DNA of 13,312 nt from Nitrososphaerota archaeon (lineage in GTDB: Archaea > Thermoproteota > Nitrososphaeria > Nitrososphaerales > Nitrosopumilaceae). The stretch covers positions 1 to 13,312 of the forward strand of contig PAAH01000019.1 of the NCBI GenBank assembly GCA_002698885.1, written 5' to 3'. Positions 7,254 through 13,312 of the stretch are shown here, in pieces; the stretch's first letter is position 1, and each line of letters opens with the position of its first letter. A model generated the notes under the pieces. It worked only from the letters and a program-made list of their open reading frames with translations. It had not been told where the DNA came from and searched no databases. Made by a program: the position numbers and the translations under genes.

Positions 7254-8045
7254 ATGAACAATAATAAATTATGCAATTTAGTTTCCAAAACTGTGAATCA
7301 ACTACTTGGTGAAATTCAACATGTTATCAAAACTAGTATATTAGATAATTCTGTTGGTGTTGCCTTTTCAGGAGGAGTAGACAGTACTCTTATTGCAAAA
7401 CTATTGCATGATGCCGGATATGACATACATCTTCTTACAATTGGTTTTCATGATTCACATGACATTAATTTTGCAAAAGAAGTTAATGAAATTCTAAAAT
7501 TCAAGCATAATATTTTAGAAATAGAACCTAAATCTTTTCAAGAAACAAGTGAAAAAATTCATGATATAATTAAAACAGATAATCTATCTTGGAATGAGAA
7601 TTCTATTGCATTTTATTATGTATCAAAATTGGCAAAAAGTTTAGGTATTTCTAAAGTTATAACTGCAAATGGAATTGATGAATTATTTTGTGGTTATAAT
7701 TCATATCGTGAAGCCATTAGTATTAGCGAGAATGAAGTTCAAAAAATGATGGATCTAAAATTAAAAAATGAAAAGGACATGATGATTGCAGTAAATAATG
7801 TATCTTCAGAGTTTGGAGTTACTATTGTTCAACCACTGTTAAATGATTCTTTCATAGATTATGCAAGAACAATTCCGATAACTAAAAAAATACATGGACC
7901 TGATGACTTGTTACGTAAGCATGTTATACGTGAACTTGCAATAGATTGTAATGTGCCTAAGATTTCTGCATATAAACAGAAAAAAGCACTGCAGTATGGA
8001 ACTAAGATTCACAAATCATTATTGAAGTCTAGGAAAACTTCTTAG
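7254..8045 (+). CDS. Stand-alone asparagine-synthetase-like ATP pyrophosphatase
   Basis: The protein matches the C-terminal synthetase domain of asparagine synthase B: PP-loop SGGVDST (39-45), then GIDELFCGY (140-148), which corresponds to the G-x-DELFGGY motif that binds the adenylated aspartate, and a C-terminal basic stretch (LLRKHVIRELA and KISAYKQKKALQYG). Such domains adenylate a carboxylate and transfer ammonia. The N-terminal Ntn glutaminase domain of AsnB, about 200 residues with a catalytic Cys at position 2, is absent, so it may use free ammonia, a separate glutaminase, or another substrate. I chose the ATG at 7254 (263 residues); a TTG at 7242 would add four residues and leave only 3 nt to the divergent start. 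No clear TATA box is visible. It overlaps convergent purB by 17 nt. I leave the gene symbol empty because the substrate is uncertain. Confidence 0.85.
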   Translation: MNNNKLCNLVSKTVNQLLGEIQHVIKTSILDNSVGVAFSGGVDSTLIAKLLHDAGYDIHLLTIGFHDSHDINFAKEVNEILKFKHNILEIEPKSFQETSEKIHDIIKTDNLSWNENSIAFYYVSKLAKSLGISKVITANGIDELFCGYNSYREAISISENEVQKMMDLKLKNEKDMMIAVNNVSSEFGVTIVQPLLNDSFIDYARTIPITKKIHGPDDLLRKHVIRELAIDCNVPKISAYKQKKALQYGTKIHKSLLKSRKTS

Positions 8046-9390
8046 AATACAATTTGACATGTTTGTTTACATTATCAATAATTGTTAGTGATGCCCCAAG
8101 GTGATTTTCTGCAACAAATATTGATTTTATTTCTTTATCTGACAGGATATTAGAAATAGATTTATCGTTTAATAGTGCGTCAATATAGTTAATTTCTTTT
8201 TTATGTGCGTCAAATGCAACTCTCTGTACATCCCGATATGCCTTGAATCGTGGCATGCCTTTCTTGATTAATGCCTCTAAGACAAACTCAGCAAAAATCT
8301 GACCTTTTGTAATGTTAAGATTATCTTTAACTCGTTTTGTATTAACATGTAGATTTTCAACAATGCGAATCATAGTTTCCAACATTTCATCAACAAGAAT
8401 TGATGTCATTGGAATAACAAATCTTTCATTTGCAGAATTTGATAGATCTCTCTCATGCCACAAAGGAATATTTTCAAATGATGTGCTAACTTGACTTCTT
8501 AGAAGTTTTGATAACGAAGATATTCTTTCACTTTTAATTGGATTTCTTTTAACAGGAACTGCACTACTACCCATTTGGCCTTTCTTGAAGTATTCTGCCA
8601 CTTCGCCAATCTCTGTTCTTTGTAAATTTCTAACTTCTATAGCAATCTTTTCTAGAGTTGCCCCTAAAAGCGACAAATGAAACACATACTCTGCATATCT
8701 TTCTCTAGGAATAATTTGCGTAGTTACTTTTGCTGCAAAAAGTCCAAGTTTTTTTGATACTTTATCTTGAACTTTTACAGCATTTTTGCCCATTAATGAA
8801 CCAGTTCCAACAACACCAAGTGTTTTACATATTAGAATTCGTTTTTTGATTTCATCTAATCTTTCCAAATGTGTCGACATTTCAGCAGCCCAATTTGCAA
8901 ATTTTAATCCAAAAGAAATTATGCTAGCGTGCTGTCCATGAGTTCTTCCAACTGCTGGAACATTTTTGTATTTTATAGCATTATTTGCAAGAATTAGCGA
9001 TAATCTAGAAACTTTTGGTTGAATTATTCTTAAAGCATCTTTCATTTGTAATGAATTACTTGTATCAACTAGATCATTACTTGTCAAACCATAGTGAATC
9101 CATGGTCTCGATTCTTTTTTACATTTTTCTGCTAGTGCTTCTACAAGTGCTGCAGTATCATGATCACTTTTTGCTTCTAATTGTTTAATTCGTCTGTTTG
9201 TGATTTTACCTGATTTTGCAATTTTTGCAATATCATTAGCAACATTACGTGAAATTATTTTAATTTCGCTTTGTGATAGTGCAGCGGCTGCTTCAATTTC
9301 TAACTGATAATCTATCTTTTTTTGCTCACTAAATATTGCAAGCATCTCTTTTGTCCCATAACGACCACTATCTATAGGTAGAATTGCCAA
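8029..9390 (-). CDS. purB: Adenylosuccinate lyase
   Basis: PurB cleaves SAICAR in purine synthesis and adenylosuccinate in AMP synthesis, releasing fumarate. It belongs to the fumarase/aspartase superfamily and works as a homotetramer. Visible motifs: SDHDTAA (75-81), HYGLTSNDLVDT (99-110), GRTHGQHA with H151 as the probable general acid, and the flexible signature loop GSSAVPVKRNP (274-284), which holds the catalytic serine. The loop usually reads GSSAMPHKRNP, so Met and His are replaced by Val here. The length of 453 residues is normal. The start is a TTG at 9390, and a TATA-like box (ATTTATTTT) is centred about 27 nt upstream, as for a leaderless mRNA. The C-terminus overlaps the convergent asparagine-synthetase-like gene by 17 nt. 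Confidence 0.96.
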   Translation of the reverse strand: MAILPIDSGRYGTKEMLAIFSEQKKIDYQLEIEAAAALSQSEIKIISRNVANDIAKIAKSGKITNRRIKQLEAKSDHDTAALVEALAEKCKKESRPWIHYGLTSNDLVDTSNSLQMKDALRIIQPKVSRLSLILANNAIKYKNVPAVGRTHGQHASIISFGLKFANWAAEMSTHLERLDEIKKRILICKTLGVVGTGSLMGKNAVKVQDKVSKKLGLFAAKVTTQIIPRERYAEYVFHLSLLGATLEKIAIEVRNLQRTEIGEVAEYFKKGQMGSSAVPVKRNPIKSERISSLSKLLRSQVSTSFENIPLWHERDLSNSANERFVIPMTSILVDEMLETMIRIVENLHVNTKRVKDNLNITKGQIFAEFVLEALIKKGMPRFKAYRDVQRVAFDAHKKEINYIDALLNDKSISNILSDKEIKSIFVAENHLGASLTIIDNVNKHVKLYSKKFS

Positions 9391-9412
9391 TGTATTTACT
9401 CAAATTTGTACA

Positions 9413-9421
9413 AAAATAAAT
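9413..9421 (-). promoter_or_regulatory. TATA-like box for purB
   Basis: ATTTATTTT on the minus strand is centred about 27 nt upstream of the TTG start at 9390, in the 41-bp gap after the SDR gene. The spacing supports the TTG as the true purB start. Confidence 0.45.
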
Positions 9422-9431
9422 CTATGTTTAC

Positions 9432-10091
9432 CTAAAATAGAGAATTCGAGTTTGCACCATCAAAATTAATTGTTGTTCCTGAAAGATATTTGATATTATT
9501 TTCTATAATTGATTTTACAAAATTTCCAATTTCTTCTGGTTTTCCTAAGCGTTTCATTGGAAGTGTGTCTACAAATTCATCTACATTATCAATTAATTCT
9601 TTAGTTCGATCTGTGTTGATTGGACCTGGTGCGATATTTATGCAACTAATTTCTCTTTTTGCAAATTCTTTACTTAGAATTTTAAAGACACTAGAAAATG
9701 CGGCTCTATATGCACTTGAAATAATAAGTTTAGAATTTGGTTCTTTAATCACATTTGATGTTATTACAAAAATATATCCATTATCACTGATTGAAATGTT
9801 TTGTAATATGGTACAGAATCCAAGAAATAGTTGGTTATGATATTTTTTCCAGTCTTCTTCCGAAATTTTTTTAAATTCAAGTACAGGTGGCCCTCCTGTA
9901 TTGAGTACAAGAATATCTGTATTGGAATATGTCTGCAAAAATTTTCTTACACTTTCCATATTTGATGTATCAATATCAGACTTAGATGCTGCAATAACAT
10001 CAATATCAAGTGTTTTCAGTGACTCTGAAATCGCCTTACCAATTCCTCTAGAACCACCCAATACAATTGCTTTTTTCATATAATTATTCAT
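9432..10091 (-). CDS. SDR family oxidoreductase lacking the catalytic lysine
   Basis: This is a 219-residue Rossmann-fold short-chain dehydrogenase. The nucleotide-binding motif GGSRGIG (12-18) and the NTGGPP motif (64-69, in place of the usual NNAG) are clear, followed by TSN near 111-113 and the PGPINTDR loop that covers the cofactor. The expected YxxxK reads Y128-R-A-A-F132, so the lysine is missing. The NTGGPP plus YRAA/LRAA arrangement fits a known divergent SDR group annotated loosely as 3-oxoacyl-ACP reductase-like; the substrate cannot be assigned. There are two candidate starts, ATG at 10091 (used here) and ATG at 10079 (MKKAIVLGG). A TATA-like box at 10108-10115 lies 20 nt from the first and 32 nt from the second, so it does not decide between them. 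Confidence 0.88.
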   Translation of the reverse strand: MNNYMKKAIVLGGSRGIGKAISESLKTLDIDVIAASKSDIDTSNMESVRKFLQTYSNTDILVLNTGGPPVLEFKKISEEDWKKYHNQLFLGFCTILQNISISDNGYIFVITSNVIKEPNSKLIISSAYRAAFSSVFKILSKEFAKREISCINIAPGPINTDRTKELIDNVDEFVDTLPMKRLGKPEEIGNFVKSIIENNIKYLSGTTINFDGANSNSLF

Positions 10092-10133
10092 ATTATCATT
10101 TCATTTTAATTTATTCAAGAGTATTGAATTTGA

Positions 10134-10141
10134 TTTAAATT
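10134..10141 (+). promoter_or_regulatory. TATA-like box for the rtcB operon
   Basis: TTTAAATT is centred about 31 nt before the TTG at 10169, which predicts a leader of only a few bases. The 77-bp gap 10092-10168 also holds the opposing AT-rich box for the SDR gene at 10108-10115, so it is a short divergent promoter region. Confidence 0.4.
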
Positions 10142-10168
10142 GCCTCTACCTGAACTTTGTCCATCTAA

Positions 10169-11617
10169 TTGACTGACTTAAAACCAAAAAAAATAGGTGA
10201 TATGGAATACCAAATAGAAGCTGATCCCTCTCTTGGAATGAAGGTTCCTGTAACTATCTATGCAGATGAAACCTTAATAGAAAAAATGATGACTGATAGA
10301 ACAATTAAACAAGCAATTAACGTTGCAACTTTACCTGGTATACAACAACATTCTGTAGTATTGCCTGACGGTCATGAAGGTTATGGTTTTCCTGTTGGTG
10401 GTGTTGCAGCAATGGATGCAGAAGAAGGAATGATTAGTCCTGGTGGGGTTGGATATGATATCAATTGTGGTGTAAGACTTTTACGAACAAATCTTACTGA
10501 AGAAAATGTAAGACCAAAACTTGGTGAATTAGTCAATGATCTTTTCAAATCAATACCATCAGGAGTTGGTTCTAAAGGTGCTGTTAGATTAACTCAATCA
10601 GAACTTGATGAAGTTCTAGTAAAAGGTGTAATGTGGGCTATCGAGCATGGTTATGGTACTAATGATGATGCAGATGTTTGTGAAGAGAATGGGCAGATGG
10701 CAAATGCTGATCCTAACAAAGTTTCTGATAAAGCAAGAAAACGTGGTGCACCACAACTTGGAAGTCTTGGATCTGGAAATCATTTTCTTGAGGTTCAACG
10801 AGTTGAAGAGATTCATGATGAAGAAGCAGCAAAAAGAATGGGAATTCAAAAGGGCAATGTAACAGTTTTAATTCATTGTGGCTCCAGGGGATTTGGTCAT
10901 CAAGTTTGTAGTGATTATCTTAGAATATCAGAGCAGGCTCAAAAAAAATACAACATTAGTCTAGCAGATAGGGAATTAGCTTGCGTACCAAACAGATCTG
11001 ATGAGGGAGAATCATATAGAGCAGCAATGTTTGCAGCATTAAATTTTGCATGGAGTAACAGACAAATGATTACGCATTGGACGAGAAAATCATTTGAACG
11101 AGTATTTAACCAGACAGAATCTGATCTTGATATGAAATTAGTGTATGATGTTGCACATAACATAGCTAAAGTTGAAAATCATAAAATAGATGGCAAAAAT
11201 AAATCAGTTGTGGTTCATCGAAAAGGGGCAACTAGAGCATTTCCAGCAAATTTGGAGGAAGTTCCAAGTAAATATCGAGATTTGGGTCAACCAGTTCTAG
11301 TACCAGGTTCAATGGGAACTGGAAGTTGGATTTTACTTGGAAAAGAAAATTCTATGACCAGAAGCTTTGGATCCACTGCTCATGGTGCAGGTAGAATGAT
11401 GTCACGTTCTAAAGCAAGGAGAAATTTTACAGAAGAGCAGGTAAAAAAATCCTTAAACGAAAAAGGAATTTTTATCAAATCACTTACACGTGATGGAGTG
11501 GTTGAAGAGACACCACAGGCATACAAAAATGTTGATGCAGTGGTAAATGTTTCACATGAACTAGGGATAGCTACTAAAGTAGCAAAATTGGTGCCAATTG
11601 GTGTGATTAAAGGATGA
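10169..11617 (+). CDS. rtcB: tRNA-splicing ligase RtcB
   Basis: RtcB is the GTP- and Mn2+-dependent RNA ligase that joins 2',3'-cyclic phosphate and 5'-OH ends, sealing tRNA exons after archaeal intron excision. Active-site residues line up with Pyrococcus RtcB: D97 and C100 (GYDINCGVR), H205 (GSGNHFLEV), H236 (VLIHCGSRGFGHQ), H330 (YDVAHNIAKVE) and H405 (TAHGAGRMMSR), the histidine that becomes guanylylated. The length of 482 residues is normal and there is no intein. The start is TTG at 10169, giving MTDLKPKKIGDMEYQI, which matches the family N-terminus; no ATG precedes the conserved region. It is the first gene of a coupled trio, its stop overlapping the next start as ATGA. The intron-bearing tRNA-Trp in this window is an obvious substrate. 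Confidence 0.97.
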   Translation: MTDLKPKKIGDMEYQIEADPSLGMKVPVTIYADETLIEKMMTDRTIKQAINVATLPGIQQHSVVLPDGHEGYGFPVGGVAAMDAEEGMISPGGVGYDINCGVRLLRTNLTEENVRPKLGELVNDLFKSIPSGVGSKGAVRLTQSELDEVLVKGVMWAIEHGYGTNDDADVCEENGQMANADPNKVSDKARKRGAPQLGSLGSGNHFLEVQRVEEIHDEEAAKRMGIQKGNVTVLIHCGSRGFGHQVCSDYLRISEQAQKKYNISLADRELACVPNRSDEGESYRAAMFAALNFAWSNRQMITHWTRKSFERVFNQTESDLDMKLVYDVAHNIAKVENHKIDGKNKSVVVHRKGATRAFPANLEEVPSKYRDLGQPVLVPGSMGTGSWILLGKENSMTRSFGSTAHGAGRMMSRSKARRNFTEEQVKKSLNEKGIFIKSLTRDGVVEETPQAYKNVDAVVNVSHELGIATKVAKLVPIGVIKG

Positions 11618-12048
11618 AAGAAGAAGATAAAGAATTAGAAATTTTAAAAGCAAAGCGTTTAGCTGAAATGGAAAAAAACCTTGCACAACAGAATAATCAA
11701 GAAGAGAAAGAAACTGTGCTTAGTAATAGTGATCAAAACAAACTTTTGCCAAGAGAGCAAATTATACAAAAACTTGGTTATAGAGGACTTGAAGTACTGT
11801 CTAATGCAGAATCCCAATTTCCAAATGAAACAAAACTTGTTGAAGAAAAATTAGCAGAATTAATTCAATCTGGTGAAATTGATGAAGTTTTAGATGGTGG
11901 TAAATTATTGACACTTTTTCGTTCTGTAGGAATTCGTGTTAGAATGGAGAATAAGATTAATGTTGAAAAAGATGGAAAATTTGTATCAATTTCAGAAAAA
12001 TTTGTTAAACAAACAGATGATAGTAATTTTGAGGAAGATGAAAATTAA
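11614..12048 (+). CDS. PDCD5-family DNA-binding protein (divergent)
   Basis: The 144-residue protein has the layout of archaeal PDCD5/TFAR19 proteins: a charged N-terminal helix beginning KELEILKAKRLAEMEKNLAQ, a linker, and a compact helical core from about residue 46 to 110 (REQIIQKLGYRGLEVLSNAE, then VEEKLAELIQSGEIDE and LLTLFRSVG). Archaeal members of this family are small DNA-binding proteins of unclear role. This one is about 30 residues longer than usual, with an acidic C-terminal tail (DDSNFEEDEN) and a non-standard segment after the core (RVRMENKINVEKDG). It starts with ATG in the ATGA overlap with rtcB and ends one base into the next ATG, so translation of the three genes is probably coupled. 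The family call rests on helix pattern and motif recognition, not a search. Confidence 0.75.
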   Translation: MKEEDKELEILKAKRLAEMEKNLAQQNNQEEKETVLSNSDQNKLLPREQIIQKLGYRGLEVLSNAESQFPNETKLVEEKLAELIQSGEIDEVLDGGKLLTLFRSVGIRVRMENKINVEKDGKFVSISEKFVKQTDDSNFEEDEN

Positions 12049-12368
12049 TGGTTTACATTCTAGAATTTAGTACAATAAAACTTGTTGAGGATAAAATCTT
12101 AGTAATAGATGCAATGAATAAGATGCAAAAACTCTGTAAACTTTCTGATGGTTATGCTGTTAGTGAACCAATATCTAAATTTGGATGGACATTTTTTTCA
12201 ATTGCACTTCATACTAATTTCTATCAAGCAATTTCACATGAATTTGATGATGTGATAAGAAAAACAAAAGGAAATAAACATGAAGAAAAATTTGGAAATT
12301 TTATGAGTGGTTTTTTTGAATCAAATGGATGTAAAATTAGAGTAAAACTTGTAGATGAAGAAATCTAA
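12048..12368 (+). CDS. Uncharacterised small protein coupled to rtcB and the PDCD5-like gene
   Basis: I do not recognise this 106-residue protein. It has a mixed alpha/beta look: strands [20 protein letters not shown] at the start and [10 protein letters not shown] at the end, with helices between ([41 protein letters not shown]). It has two cysteines, no zinc-ribbon spacing, and no signal peptide or membrane helix, so it is probably cytoplasmic. Its ATG overlaps the stop of the PDCD5-like gene by one base (TAATG), which argues that it is a real, co-translated gene. Codon use and AT content match its neighbours. It ends in a 4-nt overlap with convergent rps11. Function is unknown; a role in RNA or DNA transactions is suggested only by its neighbours. 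Confidence 0.8.
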   Translation: MVYILEFSTIKLVEDKILVIDAMNKMQKLCKLSDGYAVSEPISKFGWTFFSIALHTNFYQAISHEFDDVIRKTKGNKHEEKFGNFMSGFFESNGCKIRVKLVDEEI

Positions 12369-12916
12369 ACTCTTCTTCCTCTTTTGCCACCTTTCTTTCT
12401 TGTAGTATCATGAGGTATTGGTGTAACATCATCAATCTTACCAATCCTAAATCCTCCTCTTGCTAGAGCTCTAATAGCAGCTTGTGCACCAGGTCCTGGA
12501 ACTCTAGAACCGACTCCACCTACTGCGCGCACTCTAATGTGTAATCCTGTTATTCCTTTTGTTTTTGCACCTTCTACAACAACATTTGCTGCTTTCATTG
12601 CTGCAAATGGCGATGATTGATATCTGTCTGCATTTACATGATGGCCACCAGAACTAATTGCAAGAGTTTCTCCACCCGTAAGATCTGTAATATGAATAAT
12701 TGTGTTATTATAACTACTATAGATATGTGCAATTCCCCATTTATCCTGAACTTTGGTTTTTGGTGAAGACTGTATATCAGATTTTTCTTCATTTTGAACT
12801 TTAGTTTTATTTTCATCTTCTGATACAGATGTTTCTTCTACTTGCTCAGTTTTTTCTTTATTTTCAAGTTCCAGATTTTCTGTATGTGCGTCACTAACAG
12901 TTTCCGTTTCAGACAA
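12365..12916 (-). CDS. rps11: Small ribosomal subunit protein uS11 with acidic N-terminal extension
   Basis: uS11 binds 16S rRNA on the platform of the small subunit. Residues from about 60 to the end are textbook archaeal uS11: [71 protein letters not shown], and the basic tail [12 protein letters not shown] place the start at TTG 12916 (183 residues) rather than ATG 12955. A clear TATA box (TTTTATAAA, 12947-12939) is centred 27 nt upstream of the TTG and would lie inside the coding region if the ATG were used. The first ~58 residues ([20 protein letters not shown] onward) are low-complexity and acidic, absent from typical archaeal uS11 of about 130 residues. The gene is not followed by an RNA polymerase subunit gene, unlike the usual archaeal uS13-uS4-uS11-rpoD cluster. 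Confidence 0.93.
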   Translation of the reverse strand: MSETETVSDAHTENLELENKEKTEQVEETSVSEDENKTKVQNEEKSDIQSSPKTKVQDKWGIAHIYSSYNNTIIHITDLTGGETLAISSGGHHVNADRYQSSPFAAMKAANVVVEGAKTKGITGLHIRVRAVGGVGSRVPGPGAQAAIRALARGGFRIGKIDDVTPIPHDTTRKKGGKRGRRV

Positions 12917-12938
12917 TGAAAATCCACAATTTACTGGC

Positions 12939-12947
12939 TTTATAAAA
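12939..12947 (-). promoter_or_regulatory. TATA box for rps11
   Basis: TTTTATAAA on the minus strand is the clearest TATA box in the window. It is centred 27 nt upstream of the TTG at 12916 and so points to a leaderless mRNA beginning at that codon. It decides the start of uS11. Confidence 0.65.
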
Positions 12948-13011
12948 CAATACATTTCAAGTGTTGCAATTTTTCGTTTGTTTCACCACAAGATTGTTTT
13001 TAGATATTATT

Positions 13012-13312
13012 CTAGGAATTTCTTTGGAAATGCTTCCAACCTTTATCAGAAATTGTAGAATATTTTCCATTTTTTGCAAATACTACTTTTTTACCTTTTC
13101 TTACATATCCAATTTCAAAAATATTGATCTTGTTCTTTTTAGCAATTTTGTAAACTTTTGACAAATTTTTAGGTGATACAGTGCATACCAGTTCAAACTC
13201 CTCACCACCATTTAACACAAATTTCTCAAACTTTAGTTTATTTTTCCTTGAAAAATCAATCAAATCCGAGTTTACAGGAAGTTTTGTTATTACAAATTGC
13301 TTTTTACTTTGA
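13012..13312 (-). CDS. thiL: Thiamine-monophosphate kinase, C-terminal part (5' end outside window)
   Basis: ThiL phosphorylates thiamine monophosphate to the active cofactor thiamine diphosphate with ATP, in the cytoplasm. Only the last ~100 codons are in the window, and the frame stays open to base 13312. Before the TTG at 13263 it reads QFVITKLPVNSD, which fits the family (a VI-x-x-LP segment), so the gene continues beyond the edge and 13263 is not its start. Diagnostic are NGGEEFELVCTVSP (family GGEDYELLFTV), INIFEIGYVRKGKKV (family T-x-IG-x-V) and the final GWKHF (family GydHF). It is transcribed toward rps11 with a 95-bp gap. No oligo-T terminator is evident on its strand after the stop, so some readthrough is possible, but rps11 has its own TATA box. 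Confidence 0.88.
   Translation of the reverse strand, partial: QSKKQFVITKLPVNSDLIDFSRKNKLKFEKFVLNGGEEFELVCTVSPKNLSKVYKIAKKNKINIFEIGYVRKGKKVVFAKNGKYSTISDKGWKHFQRNS

Noticed and set aside
12917..12955. uS11 start at ATG 12955 (196 aa)
   Set aside because: The added residues ([13 protein letters not shown]) are encoded by the TATA box region, and the TTG at 12916 has the expected promoter spacing.
12956..13011. Possible small RNA or terminator between thiL and rps11
   Set aside because: There is no stable hairpin by eye, no oligo-T run on the minus strand, and no box motifs; it is best seen as promoter-proximal spacer.
1..13312. CRISPR array, insertion sequence, attachment site, defence island or replication origin
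   Set aside because: No regularly spaced repeats, terminal inverted repeats, transposase or integrase motifs, or origin-binding clusters are visible. All gaps are under 100 bp, and the genes are mostly housekeeping.

Overview
The window is an AT-rich (roughly one third G+C by eye), tightly packed stretch of archaeal core genome, most likely from an ammonia-oxidising thaumarchaeon (Nitrososphaerota, Nitrosopumilus-like). The support is a short archaeal-type valyl-tRNA synthetase, an archaeal uS11, RtcB, a PDCD5-family protein, an intron-bearing tRNA-Trp, frequent TTG starts, and TATA-like boxes 25-30 nt upstream of start codons, the pattern of leaderless archaeal transcripts. The assignment is by recognition only; no database search was possible.

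Layout. 1-2229 (+): aconitase of the mitochondrial-like type, missing only about ten N-terminal residues. 2232-2382 (-): tRNA-Trp(CCA) interrupted by two introns, 24 and 53 nt. 2458-2988 (+): an unrecognised membrane-anchored protein, then pdxS-pdxT (3013-4595, +), the two subunits of PLP synthase, overlapping as TTGA. 4592-6913 (-): valS. 6945-7238 (-): pterin-4a-carbinolamine dehydratase, almost abutting a divergent stand-alone asparagine-synthetase-like ATPase (7254-8045, +). 8029-9390 (-): purB. 9432-10091 (-): an atypical SDR oxidoreductase. 10169-12368 (+): a translationally coupled trio, rtcB, a PDCD5-like gene and an unknown 106-aa gene. 12365-12916 (-): uS11 with a long acidic N-terminal extension. 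13012-13312 (-): the C-terminal part of thiL, running off the window.

Most genes are housekeeping: TCA cycle, cofactor synthesis (PLP, thiamine diphosphate, pterin), purine synthesis and translation. The strongest functional link is between tRNA-Trp and RtcB: the tRNA needs two splicing events, and RtcB is the archaeal ligase that joins tRNA halves after endonuclease cleavage. Three convergent gene pairs overlap at their 3' ends, and no intergenic gap reaches 100 bp, so there is no long gene-free stretch. I saw no CRISPR array, insertion sequence, integrase, or clear sign of horizontal transfer.

The best candidates for something under-described are the two-intron tRNA-Trp (one intron at an unusual site in the anticodon stem with an almost textbook bulge-helix-bulge, the other with a kink-turn-like element), the small unknown protein coupled to rtcB, the stand-alone asparagine-synthetase domain, and the acidic extension of uS11. 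I see no multi-gene defence or mobile system.
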